Assembly (NCBI RefSeq): GCF_000003815.2 | Contig: NC_049995.1 | Location: 12,691,436 to 12,755,435 of the forward strand | Source of the DNA: Branchiostoma floridae | Lineage: Eukaryota > Chordata > Leptocardii > Amphioxiformes > Branchiostomatidae | Length of the DNA stretch: 64,000 nt | Direction: 5' to 3' | Shown here: positions 10,901-20,005 of the stretch, in pieces | Numbering within the stretch: the stretch's first letter is position 1 | Layout of the letters: each line of letters opens with the position of its first letter | The notes under the pieces: model-generated | Databases searched by the model: none | Told to the model about the DNA's origin: nothing | The model's input: only the letters and a program-made list of their open reading frames with translations | Made by a program: the position numbers and the translations under genes

Positions 10901-11787
10901 AACAGGTACTGTAAATGCATTTAAGTTCGCGGGGATTTCATTTCGCGGTAGTGGGAAAAGGGAATTTTCGCGGTGGATTTAAGTTCGCAGTAACACCATA
11001 GACTGCAGTCTGATACCATAATAGAAAAATGTTTGCAGAAAAGTGGTCACCGCCAAAACCGCGAACATTAATCCACCGCGAACATTTCTTCATTTACAGT
11101 ATATTCTGTGTTTCGCTAGTTAAACAAAACAAATTGTACAAAATGCACCTTATCTCCAGGCATAGAAGCTGAAACCATAGAGCCCAACGTTCCCGGCCTC
11201 CTGTGCTACCTGGAAAGACTGCTGAACAGTGGGGACGCCAACAGTATCCAGATCTCTCTGTGGTCACTTCTTCTACTCGCAAAATGTAAGGCTCATTTTA
11301 CTCTTTTCAAATCCTTTTACATCAATAATATTTTTTTTCTCTGCATTGGTACATTATACACAATTAGTTTATACAATTTGAAGGTATTTAAAAAAAGGTA
11401 ATACCTTGTGTTGTAAGGTCAGATTGTATTCTTCCTTATTGACACTTGTAGTGTACAATGTATGTAGTACTACATGAATCCTCATGATCTAGCTAAACCT
11501 GAAAGTTTGCCTAAAATCTGGTAAATAGCGGTTATCAAGTATCCTTAAAACATTTTAAACATATGTCTTTACTTGCATACATCAAAACAGATATTAACCA
11601 TGTTGTTCTACTGGTGACTTTTTCAGTTCCTGATATCTCAGTTCTTTCTGTTTCAGATGACAACTTCCAGAGAGTGTATCCTTCGAGTGCCCTTCCCCAG
11701 AAAGTGCAGGGTCTGCTGAGGGCGAGTCTGCCTGCAAACATACAGGAGATGGCCAGGAGTGTTGTGAACAAGTACACACCCAGTTAA
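2596..11787 (+). CDS. Vac8-like armadillo-repeat protein (13 exons, 550 aa)
   Basis: Exons with GT-AG borders that keep one frame: 2596-2740, 3177-3296, 3857-3976, 4620-4742, 6564-6689, 7305-7513, 7851-7896, 8183-8316, 8918-9040, 9479-9593, 10443-10577, 11160-11285, 11657-11787. The product is almost wholly armadillo repeats, roughly eleven. Diagnostic stretches shared with yeast Vac8 include DNEREAV near the N-terminus, [51 protein letters not shown] and [13 protein letters not shown]. Yeast Vac8 is a vacuole-membrane adaptor for inheritance, nucleus-vacuole contact and the Cvt pathway; a similar adaptor role here is inference. Yeast Vac8 is myristoylated on Gly2. This protein starts M-E and has no Gly2, but has Cys at 8, 10, 11, 13, 14 and 16, suggesting membrane attachment by palmitoylation alone. 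The start is the only ATG before the Cys cluster with a clean first exon. Introns contain many partial exon copies, listed separately. Confidence 0.9.
3076..3137 (+). pseudogene. partial copy of Vac8-like exon 2
   Basis: An acceptor-like TTTTTCAG is followed by 62 bases matching the start of exon 2 (3177 onward) with only a few differences, encoding the same [20 protein letters not shown]. The copy stops before the exon's middle and has no donor site, so it cannot be used as a normal exon. It lies about 100 bp upstream of the real exon. Confidence 0.8.
3437..3703. repeat. CACT/ACTC tetranucleotide microsatellite
   Basis: About 265 bases of imperfect ACTC repeats with TCATT interruptions, in intron 2 of the Vac8-like gene. 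The continuous open frame of His, Ser, Leu and Thr across it is a product of the repeat. Confidence 0.95.
4012..4236 (+). pseudogene. two further partial copies of Vac8-like exon 3
   Basis: The 3' part of exon 3 with its donor and following intron bases is present three times in a row: in the real exon (to 3976), at about 4017-4112 and at about 4139-4234. Period is about 121-126 bases. Copies 2 and 3 keep the reading frame and the CCTG|GTAAGT donor, but the bases before them hold no acceptor AG, so they are unlikely to be spliced in. Differences between copies are few. Confidence 0.85.
4282..4555. repeat. interspersed repeat (GAATGAGGAAAGT family)
   Basis: Contains GGTTGTTATC, CCAACCAAAGT, GGAATGAGGAAAGT and CTCAAGGAC words in the same order as 35780-35985 in the syndecan intron. 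That marks a dispersed element. I cannot assign its class; it has no open frame. Confidence 0.6.
4774..5165. repeat. GT/TG microsatellite enclosing a partial exon 4 copy
   Basis: Long imperfect (GT)n and (GTCT)n runs. Within them, 4820-4895 repeats the 3' part of exon 4 (4667-4742) with its GTGAGT donor and a few substitutions (GCCTGC to GCATGC, TCACTG to TCGCTG). The partial exon has no acceptor, since TG repeats replace it. Cys- and Thr/His-rich open frames across this region come from the repeat. Confidence 0.9.
5226..5404. mobile_element. palindromic element, CAGGCAGATTTAC type
   Basis: The left end CAGGCAGATTTACTAGTGC and right end ACTGGTAAATCTGCCTG are inverted. The inner words ATATCAAAGCTG and CAGCTTCGATACTATCTTAT are also inverted. 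The layout is that of the elements at 14386, 37371, 51773, 58734, 60083, 61130 and 63228. No open frame. Confidence 0.7.
5844..6130 (+). mobile_element. 3' end of a LINE-type retrotransposon in intron 4
   Basis: The frame ending at 6035 contains [14 protein letters not shown] followed by SLDSFKERL, the typical C-terminal tail of CR1/jockey-like reverse transcriptase polyproteins. The DNA after the stop (GAAGCTGGTGTGTTACGCCG through a tail of ATACAG repeats at about 6111-6128) recurs at about 47876-47936. It is a 5'-truncated dead insertion on the coding strand of the host gene. Confidence 0.75.
6803..6990 (+). mobile_element. MITE with ACTGTAAATGCA ends, copy 3 (5' truncated)
   Basis: Same element as 2173-2382: TTTAAGTTC words, a central CATAGACTGTAGTCT and a CTGCATTTACAAT right end. 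The left end is degraded, with many CpG to TpG or CpA changes, so this is an older copy. Confidence 0.75.
7036..7230 (+). pseudogene. tandem copy of Vac8-like exon 6 and preceding intron
   Basis: A unit of about 196 bases is duplicated: intron end, acceptor and the first 109 bases of exon 6 at 7108-7216, then again ending in the real exon at 7305. Over the shared coding part I count eight base differences, all synonymous. Right after the copied SN codons the copy diverges into duplicated intron and shows no donor. It is either a recent duplication under coding constraint or the other haplotype spliced into the assembly. Confidence 0.85.
7985..8045 (+). pseudogene. decayed copy of the start of Vac8-like exon 8
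   Basis: TTTTTTCTCAG followed by AAACAAACTAGCG, then GTTTGATCATGTGT and GGTGCCCTCC, matches the acceptor and start of exon 8 (8171-8222) with many changes. It contains in-frame stops, so it is an old ghost exon about 190 bases upstream. Confidence 0.65.
8408..8476 (+). pseudogene. partial copy of the end of Vac8-like exon 8
   Basis: The last 69 bases of exon 8 (8248-8316, encoding [20 protein letters not shown] and following residues) are repeated with essentially no change about 160 bases downstream, followed by a different GT. No acceptor precedes the copy. Confidence 0.85.
9706..9815 (+). pseudogene. partial copy of the end of Vac8-like exon 10 with intron
   Basis: GTGGCCATCATGGCTAACAG with its GGTGAGT donor and the next 90 or so intron bases (GCAACTCTTACAGTAGGG onward) repeats 9571-9665. 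Period is about 140 bases. Only the last few codons of the exon are included. Confidence 0.85.
10746..10885 (-). repeat. SINE-like element with tRNA B-box-like sequence
   Basis: On the minus strand the sequence GGGTTCAAACCC resembles the B box of a tRNA promoter. A related piece with GACTCAGGTGGGAACTAA lies at about 15040-15110. It is probably a tRNA-derived SINE fragment in intron 11; no cloverleaf can be folded by eye, so it is not called a tRNA. Confidence 0.4.
10908..11100 (+). mobile_element. MITE with ACTGTAAATGCA ends, copy 4
   Basis: Complete copy with ACTGTAAATGCATTT and TTCATTTACAGT ends and intact TTAAGTTCGCGG words. The CpG content is well kept, so it is younger than copy 3. It sits 59 bases upstream of exon 12 of the Vac8-like gene. 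Confidence 0.8.
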
Positions 11788-11810
11788 CCGGCAATGCTGA
11801 GAGAACCAAG

Positions 11811-12116
11811 CAGGGTTGGACAAGTCCACTAACCCAATTGTCCAGGGCAAGTGAAAGTGCTGATAGGGCAAGCACATGTCCTACCCCACTTGTCTGATCG
11901 GGCAAGTAGGATATTTCCATGAGTGTGATTTTGATGTACTTGTTACCTTTCACAGCCATGACATCAAGGTTTGGTCAACACAGAAAAGTAGAGCCAACAG
12001 TAAAACAATTCTATAGATGGAAATGTTTGGAGAAGTGAAAAGTTAGTTTGGGCAAGTCAATTTTCTATGTACTTGCCTGATCAGACAATTGAATTTTAGA
12101 AAATTTGTACAACCCT
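11811..12116. mobile_element. hAT-like non-autonomous element
   Basis: Left end CAGGGTTGGACAA and right end TTGTACAACCCTG form inverted ends of the CAGGG type seen in hAT elements. Internal words TGATCGGGCAAGT and CTTGCCTGATCAGACAA are also inverted. It begins 23 bases after the Vac8-like stop codon. I see no convincing 8-bp target duplication. Confidence 0.55.
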
Positions 12117-12255
12117 GCCAAGACATATGCAAACATGGTCAACTTTTCTTGCACAGTTGTAATACAAACGGTCGTTGTTTGTAGTACAACAGTTTTGAGC
12201 ATTGTTCCAACACAAGGAAGACACTCACCGTGAATTTTCAGTTGATATTGTCGAC

Positions 12256-12639
12256 CAGGGTTCTAGCCAGCATTTGTCCTTCCGTCCTTTGACGGAATTT
12301 TGCTGCTAGGGACTGACACATATTTGCCCATTCCCTCCTCTGTGATGGACAAAAATCAGCATAATCAAGATATCAATTGCCCATTCCCTCCTCTGTGATG
12401 GACAAAAATCAGCATATCAAGATATCAATTGCCCATTCCCTCCTCTGTGATGTACAAAAATCAGCATATCAAGATATCAATTGAACCAAGCTGAGTCTAC
12501 CAGCAATATTTGCCCCTCAAAGGAAAAAGCATTTCAGATGGTCTAGATTTCAACATTTTCCCGAATAGCATACCCCCCGACCCCCCTAGGATCATTGTGC
12601 CTTCGACAGGATGTTTATTTCAGGCTGGCTAGAATACTG
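12256..12639. mobile_element. hAT-like non-autonomous element with 8-bp target duplication
   Basis: Inverted ends CAGGGTTCTAGCCAGC and GGCTGGCTAGAATACTG, flanked by TTGTCGAC (12248-12255) and TTGTCAAC (12640-12647), a 7 of 8 match as expected for hAT insertion. Inside, a unit of about 53 bases (TTGCCCATTCCCTCCTCTGT...) is repeated three times at about 12327-12482. Confidence 0.75.
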
Positions 12640-14385
12640 TTGTCAACCTTCATCAGATGACTGATTCACTGCGCTGACGTTCCGCAAGTCAGAAGCGACG
12701 TCAGGTGAAGGACATCCTTATATTGGAACATAGCTCAGAACTGGTTAACTATGGATTCTACCAGCACAAATGAGTCTTCAGTCAATCGCTGTATTTGTTT
12801 ATATCTGGGGTATTCTACAACTATATATATAGTGCCTACCAGGATGCCAGCTTTTAGATTGATAGTGAATACTGAAATTAGCAGATCAATTTGTCTTCCA
12901 CCTGATTTTTGCCTGCCAGGCATCATTGTGACGTCATCTTGATTAATCCTGCATTGAAAAAGCTTTTCTATTTGCATGATTTTAATGGTTGTAGGAATTC
13001 AGTGCATTTTTAGACCGGTCTGAATCTCCATAGTGACAATTGAGATCAGGTGAGGTCATTTAGGCCTTTAAGGAACATTTCTACTTTTTTTGCACAACTT
13101 TTGTACATTGTGATTTTCCACTTAGATGTACATGTATTCAAAGCCCTCATTTATAATTTACTTTAAAACAATCTAAACAAATAAGAATTGGGACTAAAAT
13201 TATGTGGATGATATTTAACCCTCTTCTGCTGAGGTTGTATTTCAGCACCAAGTATATATTGGTCATAGCATCAGCTGGAAGGTTAAAGATTTTTAATTCT
13301 ATTAAGACAAATGTCATGTGGGGTTTAAGAAAGTGTTAGGAGCTGAACCATTGTTGTCAACAATCTCCTGATCCCAGAAAATTTCACCTACCTTGAAGGT
13401 AGCTATTTGACACAATATCTGTGTTGGTGATGGGGTTTGGCAGTAGGAAAAGTTTTAGCCATTTTATTTTCTATTCTCTTAAATTTTAACTTTTGAAATT
13501 ATAGCTGATGAAATTGCTTGACTTGTTGTTTCCAAAGGTATTGAATTGCCCTTGAGTTTTGATAAGATTTGAAAATCATGTCAGTTATTCAGACAATGCT
13601 TGGCTATAATATCTATTTGTTGTCATCTTTTGTGATGGTGTTTTAAACCTCATAATACAACTCAGCACTATGTATGTTGTATGGCCTAAATAACTGATAT
13701 AGAATTTAAAATTTTAGTAGCTTTTGGAGTGTTGATTTTAATTTAAGCGGTGGTTATTCTGTTTATAATATTAGTCATTAAATGTTTCTATATTTAGCAT
13801 CCATGCCACTGTAAAAACGGACAACGTTTTAAGCTGTGCATTCTTCATTTAAAAAAGCAACAGGGTTTTAAAGAAAAACTTCACTTTATACTGATAATTT
13901 ATACTACTATGCACAGATTTGTATATTCCTGCATTCTATGTCATAATCTCTTAACTTAGAATCCCATGTCAGGGACATACAAGATAGTAACTTATTGTAT
14001 TTAGTTTTGGAATTCAGGATGGCAGTATGGTCAGTACAAACCTTTGTTAAGTGTACCTAGTTTTGCTACTTTGTGTTTTGAACATCGGTCATTTTAAGTT
14101 GCAAGGTAAGACAGTAAAAAATGTAAATCTAAAGGTGTTTAGTAAGCTCTCTAAGTCAGTTTGTAAGCTATAAGTCAGTCTGTTAGTTATTCTTGTGCAT
14201 TTATTCTTATGTGATTGTGTTAATTCTATTTGATATGGTAGGTCTTCCAAATGAAGCAACTGACTATGCAATTCTGTATACAAACATAATTTCACCATTT
14301 ATATGACAGTGTGCAGTCTTGATTTATTGTGATGTGGTGTTTGGGGCCTAGCATATAGACAATGAATGGCCATGGCCATTTTAAT

Positions 14386-14512
14386 CTCGAACCAGATCCA
14401 CGGTGCGTAATGTATAGTATCAAACTTCCCGTTTGACTCCCTTAGCCGGCTATACTCCCTGGCCAGCTTTGATACTATCTTATGGCACCGTAGGATCTGC
14501 TTGGAGATTATT
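14386..14512. mobile_element. palindromic GGATCTGCTTGGAGATTA element
   Basis: Runs from ATCCACGGTGCG to GGATCTGCTTGGAGATTA and contains GTTTGACTCCCTTAGCCGGC and CCAGCTTTGATACTATCTTA. The same element in reverse complement lies at 51773-51900 with high identity. Confidence 0.75.
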
Positions 14513-15499
14513 ATCTTTGACCTTCGACCATGATGTGTACATTTGCACTAATACCTGTGAAATGGCTTATTTAAAGTTGTGGCTTGTTACTACTCAGGCT
14601 GTGGTGAACAATCAAACTTTGATATACTGTAGACAAATGTTATAGGAATGATATTACCAAGAATTTCTTTAATCATTACACTCATAAAGAATGCTGCAGA
14701 AAAATAAGGTCATTGACATTTTAGAAACGAAAATCTACTTAAAATTTTCCAGAAATTAAAGGTTTTTCTTTAGTTTAATGAAGAGTCTGGGACGTTTAGG
14801 TCTGCATAGAAATGGTATTGTTTTTGTGACTGATGCTAACATTTGAATAGGGCTCCAGTGCCACTCCACTCAAGTGCCTCACAGGTTTTGTGCAATCACT
14901 ACAGCAGGGAGCTAGTCCGCTGGTAGAGATGTGTGTTCAGCTTCCATTATGATACTCTTTCCCAAATATTGAGTGCTATATAAAGCAGAGAAAGCAAGTT
15001 GAACATGTACAATTTTTTTTTTTTGTACAAGTCTTTGGTATGACTCAGGTGGGAACTAAACTCACGACCTACCGACTGCAAGGCGACCTCTCTTGCACCG
15101 GTCATGAAAGATAAGAATCCAATATACATTTTGGCAAGAAGAATCTAGTTTTGATGTAAGTCTTACTGGGGTACATTTTAATACATGGACGTTGAGTTAT
15201 TAGTGTGTTGTTATTTTTTAAGTTAAAAGGTAGTACTCTTTTATAGATTACAGTGTATCATTTGTTGTTTTAACATTGAATCTGTTTTAGACTTGCTAAT
15301 AAAGACTCACTGACGTCTTGAGTGTGTTTTTGCGTAATGTCTGTGACAGACAAAAGATAACGGATGTTATCTGAAACGTTTGACCATTTCCAAAGCATAT
15401 ACTAGTACAATTATTTTAGTAATTGCTATTTCGCATGTGTGTGAATATCATTTATATGTTAAAGGATTTTCACTTTTTACGTTTCCATCCGCCTAAGTG

Positions 15500-16065
15500 A
15501 AATGCTGTTTTATGAGCGAGAAGAAGTTGAACCTTTTAACATACTAGAATGTATGAAGAAATCTGAGCATATTCGGAAAGTGTTAATAAGTTAACTGAGT
15601 TTCCTATAAGCCGGGAAAGTTTGCCGACGAGTAATAACCTGTGGTTGATGTAATTAGGGCAGTGGAGTATGTAATGGGCGACTGTTTCGGCCATTGACCT
15701 TTCTATTTACGGTAGATTTTCCACCTGTCCTTATGTTTACAACTGTTTTAAGAAGCGAGAAGAAGTTGAACCTGTACATACTAGAATGTATGAAGAAATT
15801 TAAGCCGGGAAAGTTTGCTGACGAGTCATAACCTTTGGTTCATGTAATTACAGCATTGGAGTATGGTCTGACCTTTCTACTTACAGTACATTTCTGTACA
15901 AATTTGTCCTGATGTTTACAACTGTTTTTAGAAGCGAGAAGAAGTGGAACCTGTACATACTAGAATGTATTAGTCTATGTAGATGTAGTAAGATAGCACT
16001 TTATCATATCAAAACTTGTACCTTATAGATATTGCTACGACCCGTACTTAGCTTGTTTGAGCGTA
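15500..16065 (+). mobile_element. tandem fragments of a LINE 3' end
   Basis: The words AAGCGAGAAGAAGTTGAACC followed by ACATACTAGAATGTAT occur three times (about 15515, 15752 and 15931), with CCTTATGTTTACAACTGTTT before two of them. The same string ends the LINE open frame at 60295-60540 and is followed there, as here near 16020-16050, by CTACGACC(C/T)GTACTTAGCTTGTTTGAGC. These are repeated dead pieces of one LINE tail. The rest of 15321-16798 holds nothing I can name. Confidence 0.6.
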
Positions 16066-16798
16066 ATTGCAAAAGAAAGGTCACTTACCCAATCATTAAA
16101 AACCGGTCCTTCTGGTTAGTATAAACAGTTACAGGTCATTAACAGGTCATATCAAAGTTCTGGTGTCTGAGGTTTAAAGATTGTACACGAAGACCTACGT
16201 GGAAGTTTGTACATATTTCCGTACGTGGTGGAATACTCAGAACGCCAAAGTGTGACGGCAACGTCTCGGGCTGCACTCACGGCAGGTTTGTGGCATTTGT
16301 TCCGCTCAAATTTCGCTCTAAGTTGTAGTTTGGCAATGAAAAGTAAAATCATCAATCAAACGCTGTCAAACAGGCTGGTATACTAGTACATGCACAACAA
16401 CGCAAAATTTCACTTCTCTTCTCAAACCAATGTGTAATGTCCAGTGCCTTTGAGTATTTTAACATTGTGAATTATGAAGAGTAGATTTTCGTGAAATCGA
16501 GTGGGAGAGAGAGGAGAGGGGTGTAGCAAATAATCGGGACCTAAAATGAGGTGACCAAGTGTCAATGTACCCATTACAACAATTTGTTTACATATGTAGA
16601 AATCTTTCCAAATATTATACATATTTCAGACTTACATACATGCATTTAGATAAAGATATATAAATCCAGCTAGAAGAAAACATAAAGTAGGGTATGTTTC
16701 TTTCCATGAAAAACAAGAATCACTCGAGGAACAAAGGCTGAATTATATCTCTATCAATTTGATCTAGAATCGTCGAGGTGGAAAACGCCACGTCGAGT

Positions 16799-18556
16799 AT
16801 GGCGAGACCGACAATGAAATTATGGGGTTTTGTTCTCATGGTTCTTTTCTACATTGGGCTCGGCTGTTATATCCATTTCAGGCGGCCACCCTACTGGATT
16901 TTCAACAGGTAACTAGTATCTTCTTAAATATATCTGTAGACGTAGTGGCGACGTAGTAATTACGTCATGTTCAGAGCGAAGCCATTCTTGACTGACAATG
17001 CTTTTTTTAAGACATTCAGGTATAATTACTTCATGTATCATTAAGAAAGAAATATCAACTTTCCAAGACAAGTTTGATTGCCGCGGCGGCTAAAACCCCC
17101 TTGTGTAATGAGACAGTGGATTATCAAAACAATCACAGCATCGTCAACATGTATCTTCTTCATGAGGACTACATAATTATGTCATATTGTTCCTGAAAAA
17201 AATTTATCAGTTTGTTTTATTCTTCTGTAAACGTTTTGACGACCATCAGTCGTCTTCATCAGTACAAAATTATGAAGACGACAGATGGTCATCGAAACGT
17301 TTACTGAAGAATCAAAGAAGGTTGTAAAACGAAGAAGATTTTGTTCAAAGGAATATAAAATAATGTTTACTTCTTTTTTACTGCATGTCAGGAAGCTTAC
17401 AAGGGAAGGTGCCTGTGACGCCAAGCGAAACTTCATGTTCGTCAAAGTGCACAAGGCTGGAGGCACGACAGCCACCTGCATCTTCCAACGCTTCGGGTAC
17501 GAACACAACCTGACCTTCGTTCTGCCTGTCATCAAGACTGACATCGGTTGGCCCAACCTCTTGAGACAAGAAGACTTCATACCGTCGGCAGACGGTACTT
17601 ATAATGTTCTAGTCGACCACACGGTTTACAATAGGCAGTTGTTAGACCATCTCATGCCTCCTGACACTGTGTACATCTCTATCCTTAGGCAGCCACTGGC
17701 TCAACTTCGGTCTACGTTCAACTGGTATCACCTTGTTGACCACATGAATGGGTTGAACGGGTCGAAAGATCCTGTTGCGTCCTTCTTAAAAAGGCCGAAC
17801 AAATTTCACATCCCGTATGTCAAAGCAGATATCCGTACAAGAGTGCCATATACCCTCGAAAAGAATCTCATGGCGTATGACCTTGGCTTTCCTCTCGGAC
17901 TGTCTGACAGCCAATCGTCCATTGATGAGTATATCGAAACGCTGACCAGAGAAATTGACCTGGTTCTCATTTTAGAACATATGGACGAATCTCTTGTCTT
18001 GTTGAGGAGGATGATGTGTTGGACCTTAAAAGACATTCTTTATAACGTCGCACCCAAAAACCTGAACAAATATGAAAGGTCACCAATGAGCGCGGCCTTG
18101 CTGAATCAGCATCGCCAATGGAGCAATGTAGATTATCAGCTGTACGATCACTTTAACGCGACACTTTGGCAGAAGATACAAAGAGAAGGCGCCGATTTTC
18201 TACACGAAGTGCACCATTTTCGAAACGTGCTGAATCAAACGACTATCTTCTGCGCGAAAGCAATCACGAAAGTACCTGTATACAACAAAACAAACAATAA
18301 CATTGTTGGGCGGAAGGTTGGTTTAAATCCGACAGCTGGCAAACTTACAATTCCAAAGACAGCGTGGCATGAAAAATTTGACATAGATCCGACCTTCTGT
18401 CTAAAACTAAAAATGGAATGGCGTGACTGGGCATATGTTTTAAAAAAGAAGCACAGAATGCCACGGAACATATCTCCCGATATTAGAAGTGCTATTGAAT
18501 GGCCTGACACCAAAGTTCTGGATAAATCTCTAATGCGAAAAATTTTTCACGTTTGA
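16799..18556 (+). CDS. galactose 3-O-sulfotransferase family protein, copy A
   Basis: Two exons, 16799-16908 and 17392-18556, joined in phase 2 through an Arg codon, give 424 residues, the usual size for this Golgi family. Exon 1 encodes a short basic cytoplasmic end and one hydrophobic signal anchor at about 8-27, the type II topology of Golgi sulfotransferases. The 5'-phosphosulfate loop is FVKVHKAGGTT at about 53-63 and the 3'-phosphate region is YISILRQPLAQLRS at about 131-144. Also typical are NLTFVLP and EKNLMAYDLGFPLG. Several N-glycosylation sequons (NLT, NGS, NAT, NQT) lie in the lumenal part. Family members move sulfate from PAPS to the 3-OH of galactose on glycolipids or glycans; the acceptor cannot be read from sequence. 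The intron holds inverted hammerhead-like sequences. A second copy lies at 61908-63075. Confidence 0.88.
17206..17318. other. inverted pair of hammerhead-like motifs in Gal3ST intron
   Basis: The minus-strand copy (about 17223-17269) reads CTGATGA, one A, a 6-bp stem GACGAC/GTCGTC, AAAACGTT, then TACAGAA, which can pair with TTTTGTA before CTGATGA to form stem I of about seven pairs. This is a hammerhead layout except for A in place of the catalytic G12 and one extra A before stem II. The plus-strand copy (about 17268-17305) keeps GAAACGTT but has lost C3 and G5. The two arms are near-complementary, so the whole is a long hairpin. Confidence 0.5.
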
Positions 18557-19420
18557 CATGGTTGAGGTGGATTTCGCTATACGCTTAGGACCGATAAACT
18601 GTCAAATACATTTTGTAACAATTACTCAAGCAACTGGACATGCATGATTTTGGAAACGGTCAGATGTTTCAGATAATATCCATTACCTTTCATCAATGAC
18701 ACTGAAGATATCATGTAATTGCTAATACCGGGGTATTTGGCGTATTTTACTACCTGGATGTCTAACTTTCATCGACGTATCATGATGAAATCGCATTACA
18801 AAGAACCATATCCATAAACTTACAGTTTGGTGTTGACGTTACAATGACCCCTGTCGGTGTTTCTCTCTAAGAGGCCTAGGGTCTGCATGCTCTTTTCCGT
18901 GAGGCGTAGGCAGCCTATTTCTATTCCCGTAACTCGTCGGGAAAACCATCTTAGCTACGTAATTCGTAGCTAGGGCCTAGGCGATCAAACTTAGCGTAAT
19001 TGCCTTCCTTGGTATAGCGTAATACGAGTGAGATCTTCTGAATTCGGCGTAAATCGTTGTCGGGATCCCCCATGCAGACCCTCCTCTAACCAAGATGGTT
19101 CTTAATACCAGGCCGAATGACATCTCGAAGCTTTATCAAATACAACAAAAGGCACAGTGAGTGGTCGACTATCAACTAAAAGATAGAGATACAAAGTCAA
19201 GCTTGAAATTCCAATGACTAAATAATGTAGGATAACAAACTTGAATCTCTATTCTTGATACAACCATGTGGGACTAACGTGAGTGTTATCATGTTTAATT
19301 TCTAATAACAAACCATTCTTTTATGTATTTACTTATCTGAGCATTATGATGCGGCGAAGAAGATAGCTGTCAGATATAATATAAGGTCAAATATATATTT
19401 ACTTCTGATATCGGGTTTGT
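18557..19420. other. intergenic, nothing recognised
   Basis: No exon, RNA gene or clear repeat is visible between the sulfotransferase stop codon and the LINE remnant. The sequence is AT-rich, with scattered AATTCG words near 18940-19050. No good polyadenylation signal for the upstream gene stands out. Confidence 0.5.
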
Positions 19421-19424
19421 ATTT

Positions 19425-19776
19425 CGACAGAATGATTGATTTTATAGTTTTGGTAACGTAGTCGTAGAAGATCAAGTACATTTCACGGTAGATTGTCCTT
19501 TGTATGATAGCGATAGAAGAATTCTATTCGACTTTGTGTTAAGTATGTTGCATCACTTCAGATACTTGAATAGTAAAGAGAAATTTATATTCCTTGCAGC
19601 TTTCCATAAATCAACCTTAACCAACCATACAGCTAGCTACATTATTTTATACAATTACCAAGAAGCGAGAGGAAGTCGAATGTAGATTAGACGGTTATAT
19701 GTACAATGTATATGATTGTTACCATTTTAACATGTGACCTGTATTTAGCGCAATGGGGCAAAAATGTACAATAAAG
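19425..19776 (+). mobile_element. LINE 3' end, decayed
   Basis: The frame before 19685 reads DQVHFTVDCPLYDSDR and continues through FRYLNSKEKFIFLAAF, aligning with EDECHFIVDCTLYNNER and FRFLNTTEKFIFLMQL at 60295-60540. Both end in a Lys/Arg-rich tail, a short 3' UTR and TGTACAATAAAG. This is the C-terminus and 3' UTR of a non-LTR retrotransposon, 5' truncated. Confidence 0.75.
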
Positions 19777-19834
19777 GCCTCCACCAGGCCTCCCTAAGAG
19801 GGTACAAATCATAAAATTGTGCCAAAGAAATGAC

Positions 19835-19975
19835 AAATTGGCCAGTCAGACTCTTTTTATACAACCAATACTTTATTCTCACCGACGTTTTGGCGACCGT
19901 CTGTCACCTTCTTCAAGGCATTTCTGACTGGTTCACATTGTACTGCAGGACAGGTGTCGCTGCTCACATTTCAGA
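19835..19975 (-). other. hammerhead-like retroelement fragment, decayed
   Basis: On the minus strand, TTGAAGA, one A, the stem GGTGAC/GTCGCC and AAAACGTC (about 19881-19914) follow the CUGANGA...GAAAC hammerhead order, with C3 changed to U and G12 changed to A. The neighbouring TTCTGACTG...GCTGCT words match the fragment at 39421-39525. It provides an AATAAA (19871-19876 on the minus strand) that may serve XBP1 polyadenylation. Confidence 0.45.
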
Positions 19976-20005
19976 TGCGGTCACAAAACGTAAAAAGTAT
20001 ATTGA

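Larger units (their letters stand above)
11788..15320 (+). other. probable long 3' UTR of the Vac8-like gene
   Basis: No coding exon is visible. The first clear polyadenylation signal in a good setting is AATAAA at 15298-15303, followed by a GT-rich stretch (GAGTGTGTTTTTG). Two hAT-like elements and a palindromic element lie inside. The 3.5 kb length is inference; earlier ends are possible. Confidence 0.4.

Noticed and set aside
17182-18513. Minus-strand open frames opposite sulfotransferase A, and the matching plus-strand ones opposite copy B
   Set aside because: They mirror the real coding exon; both copies show the same shadows because the sense proteins are conserved.
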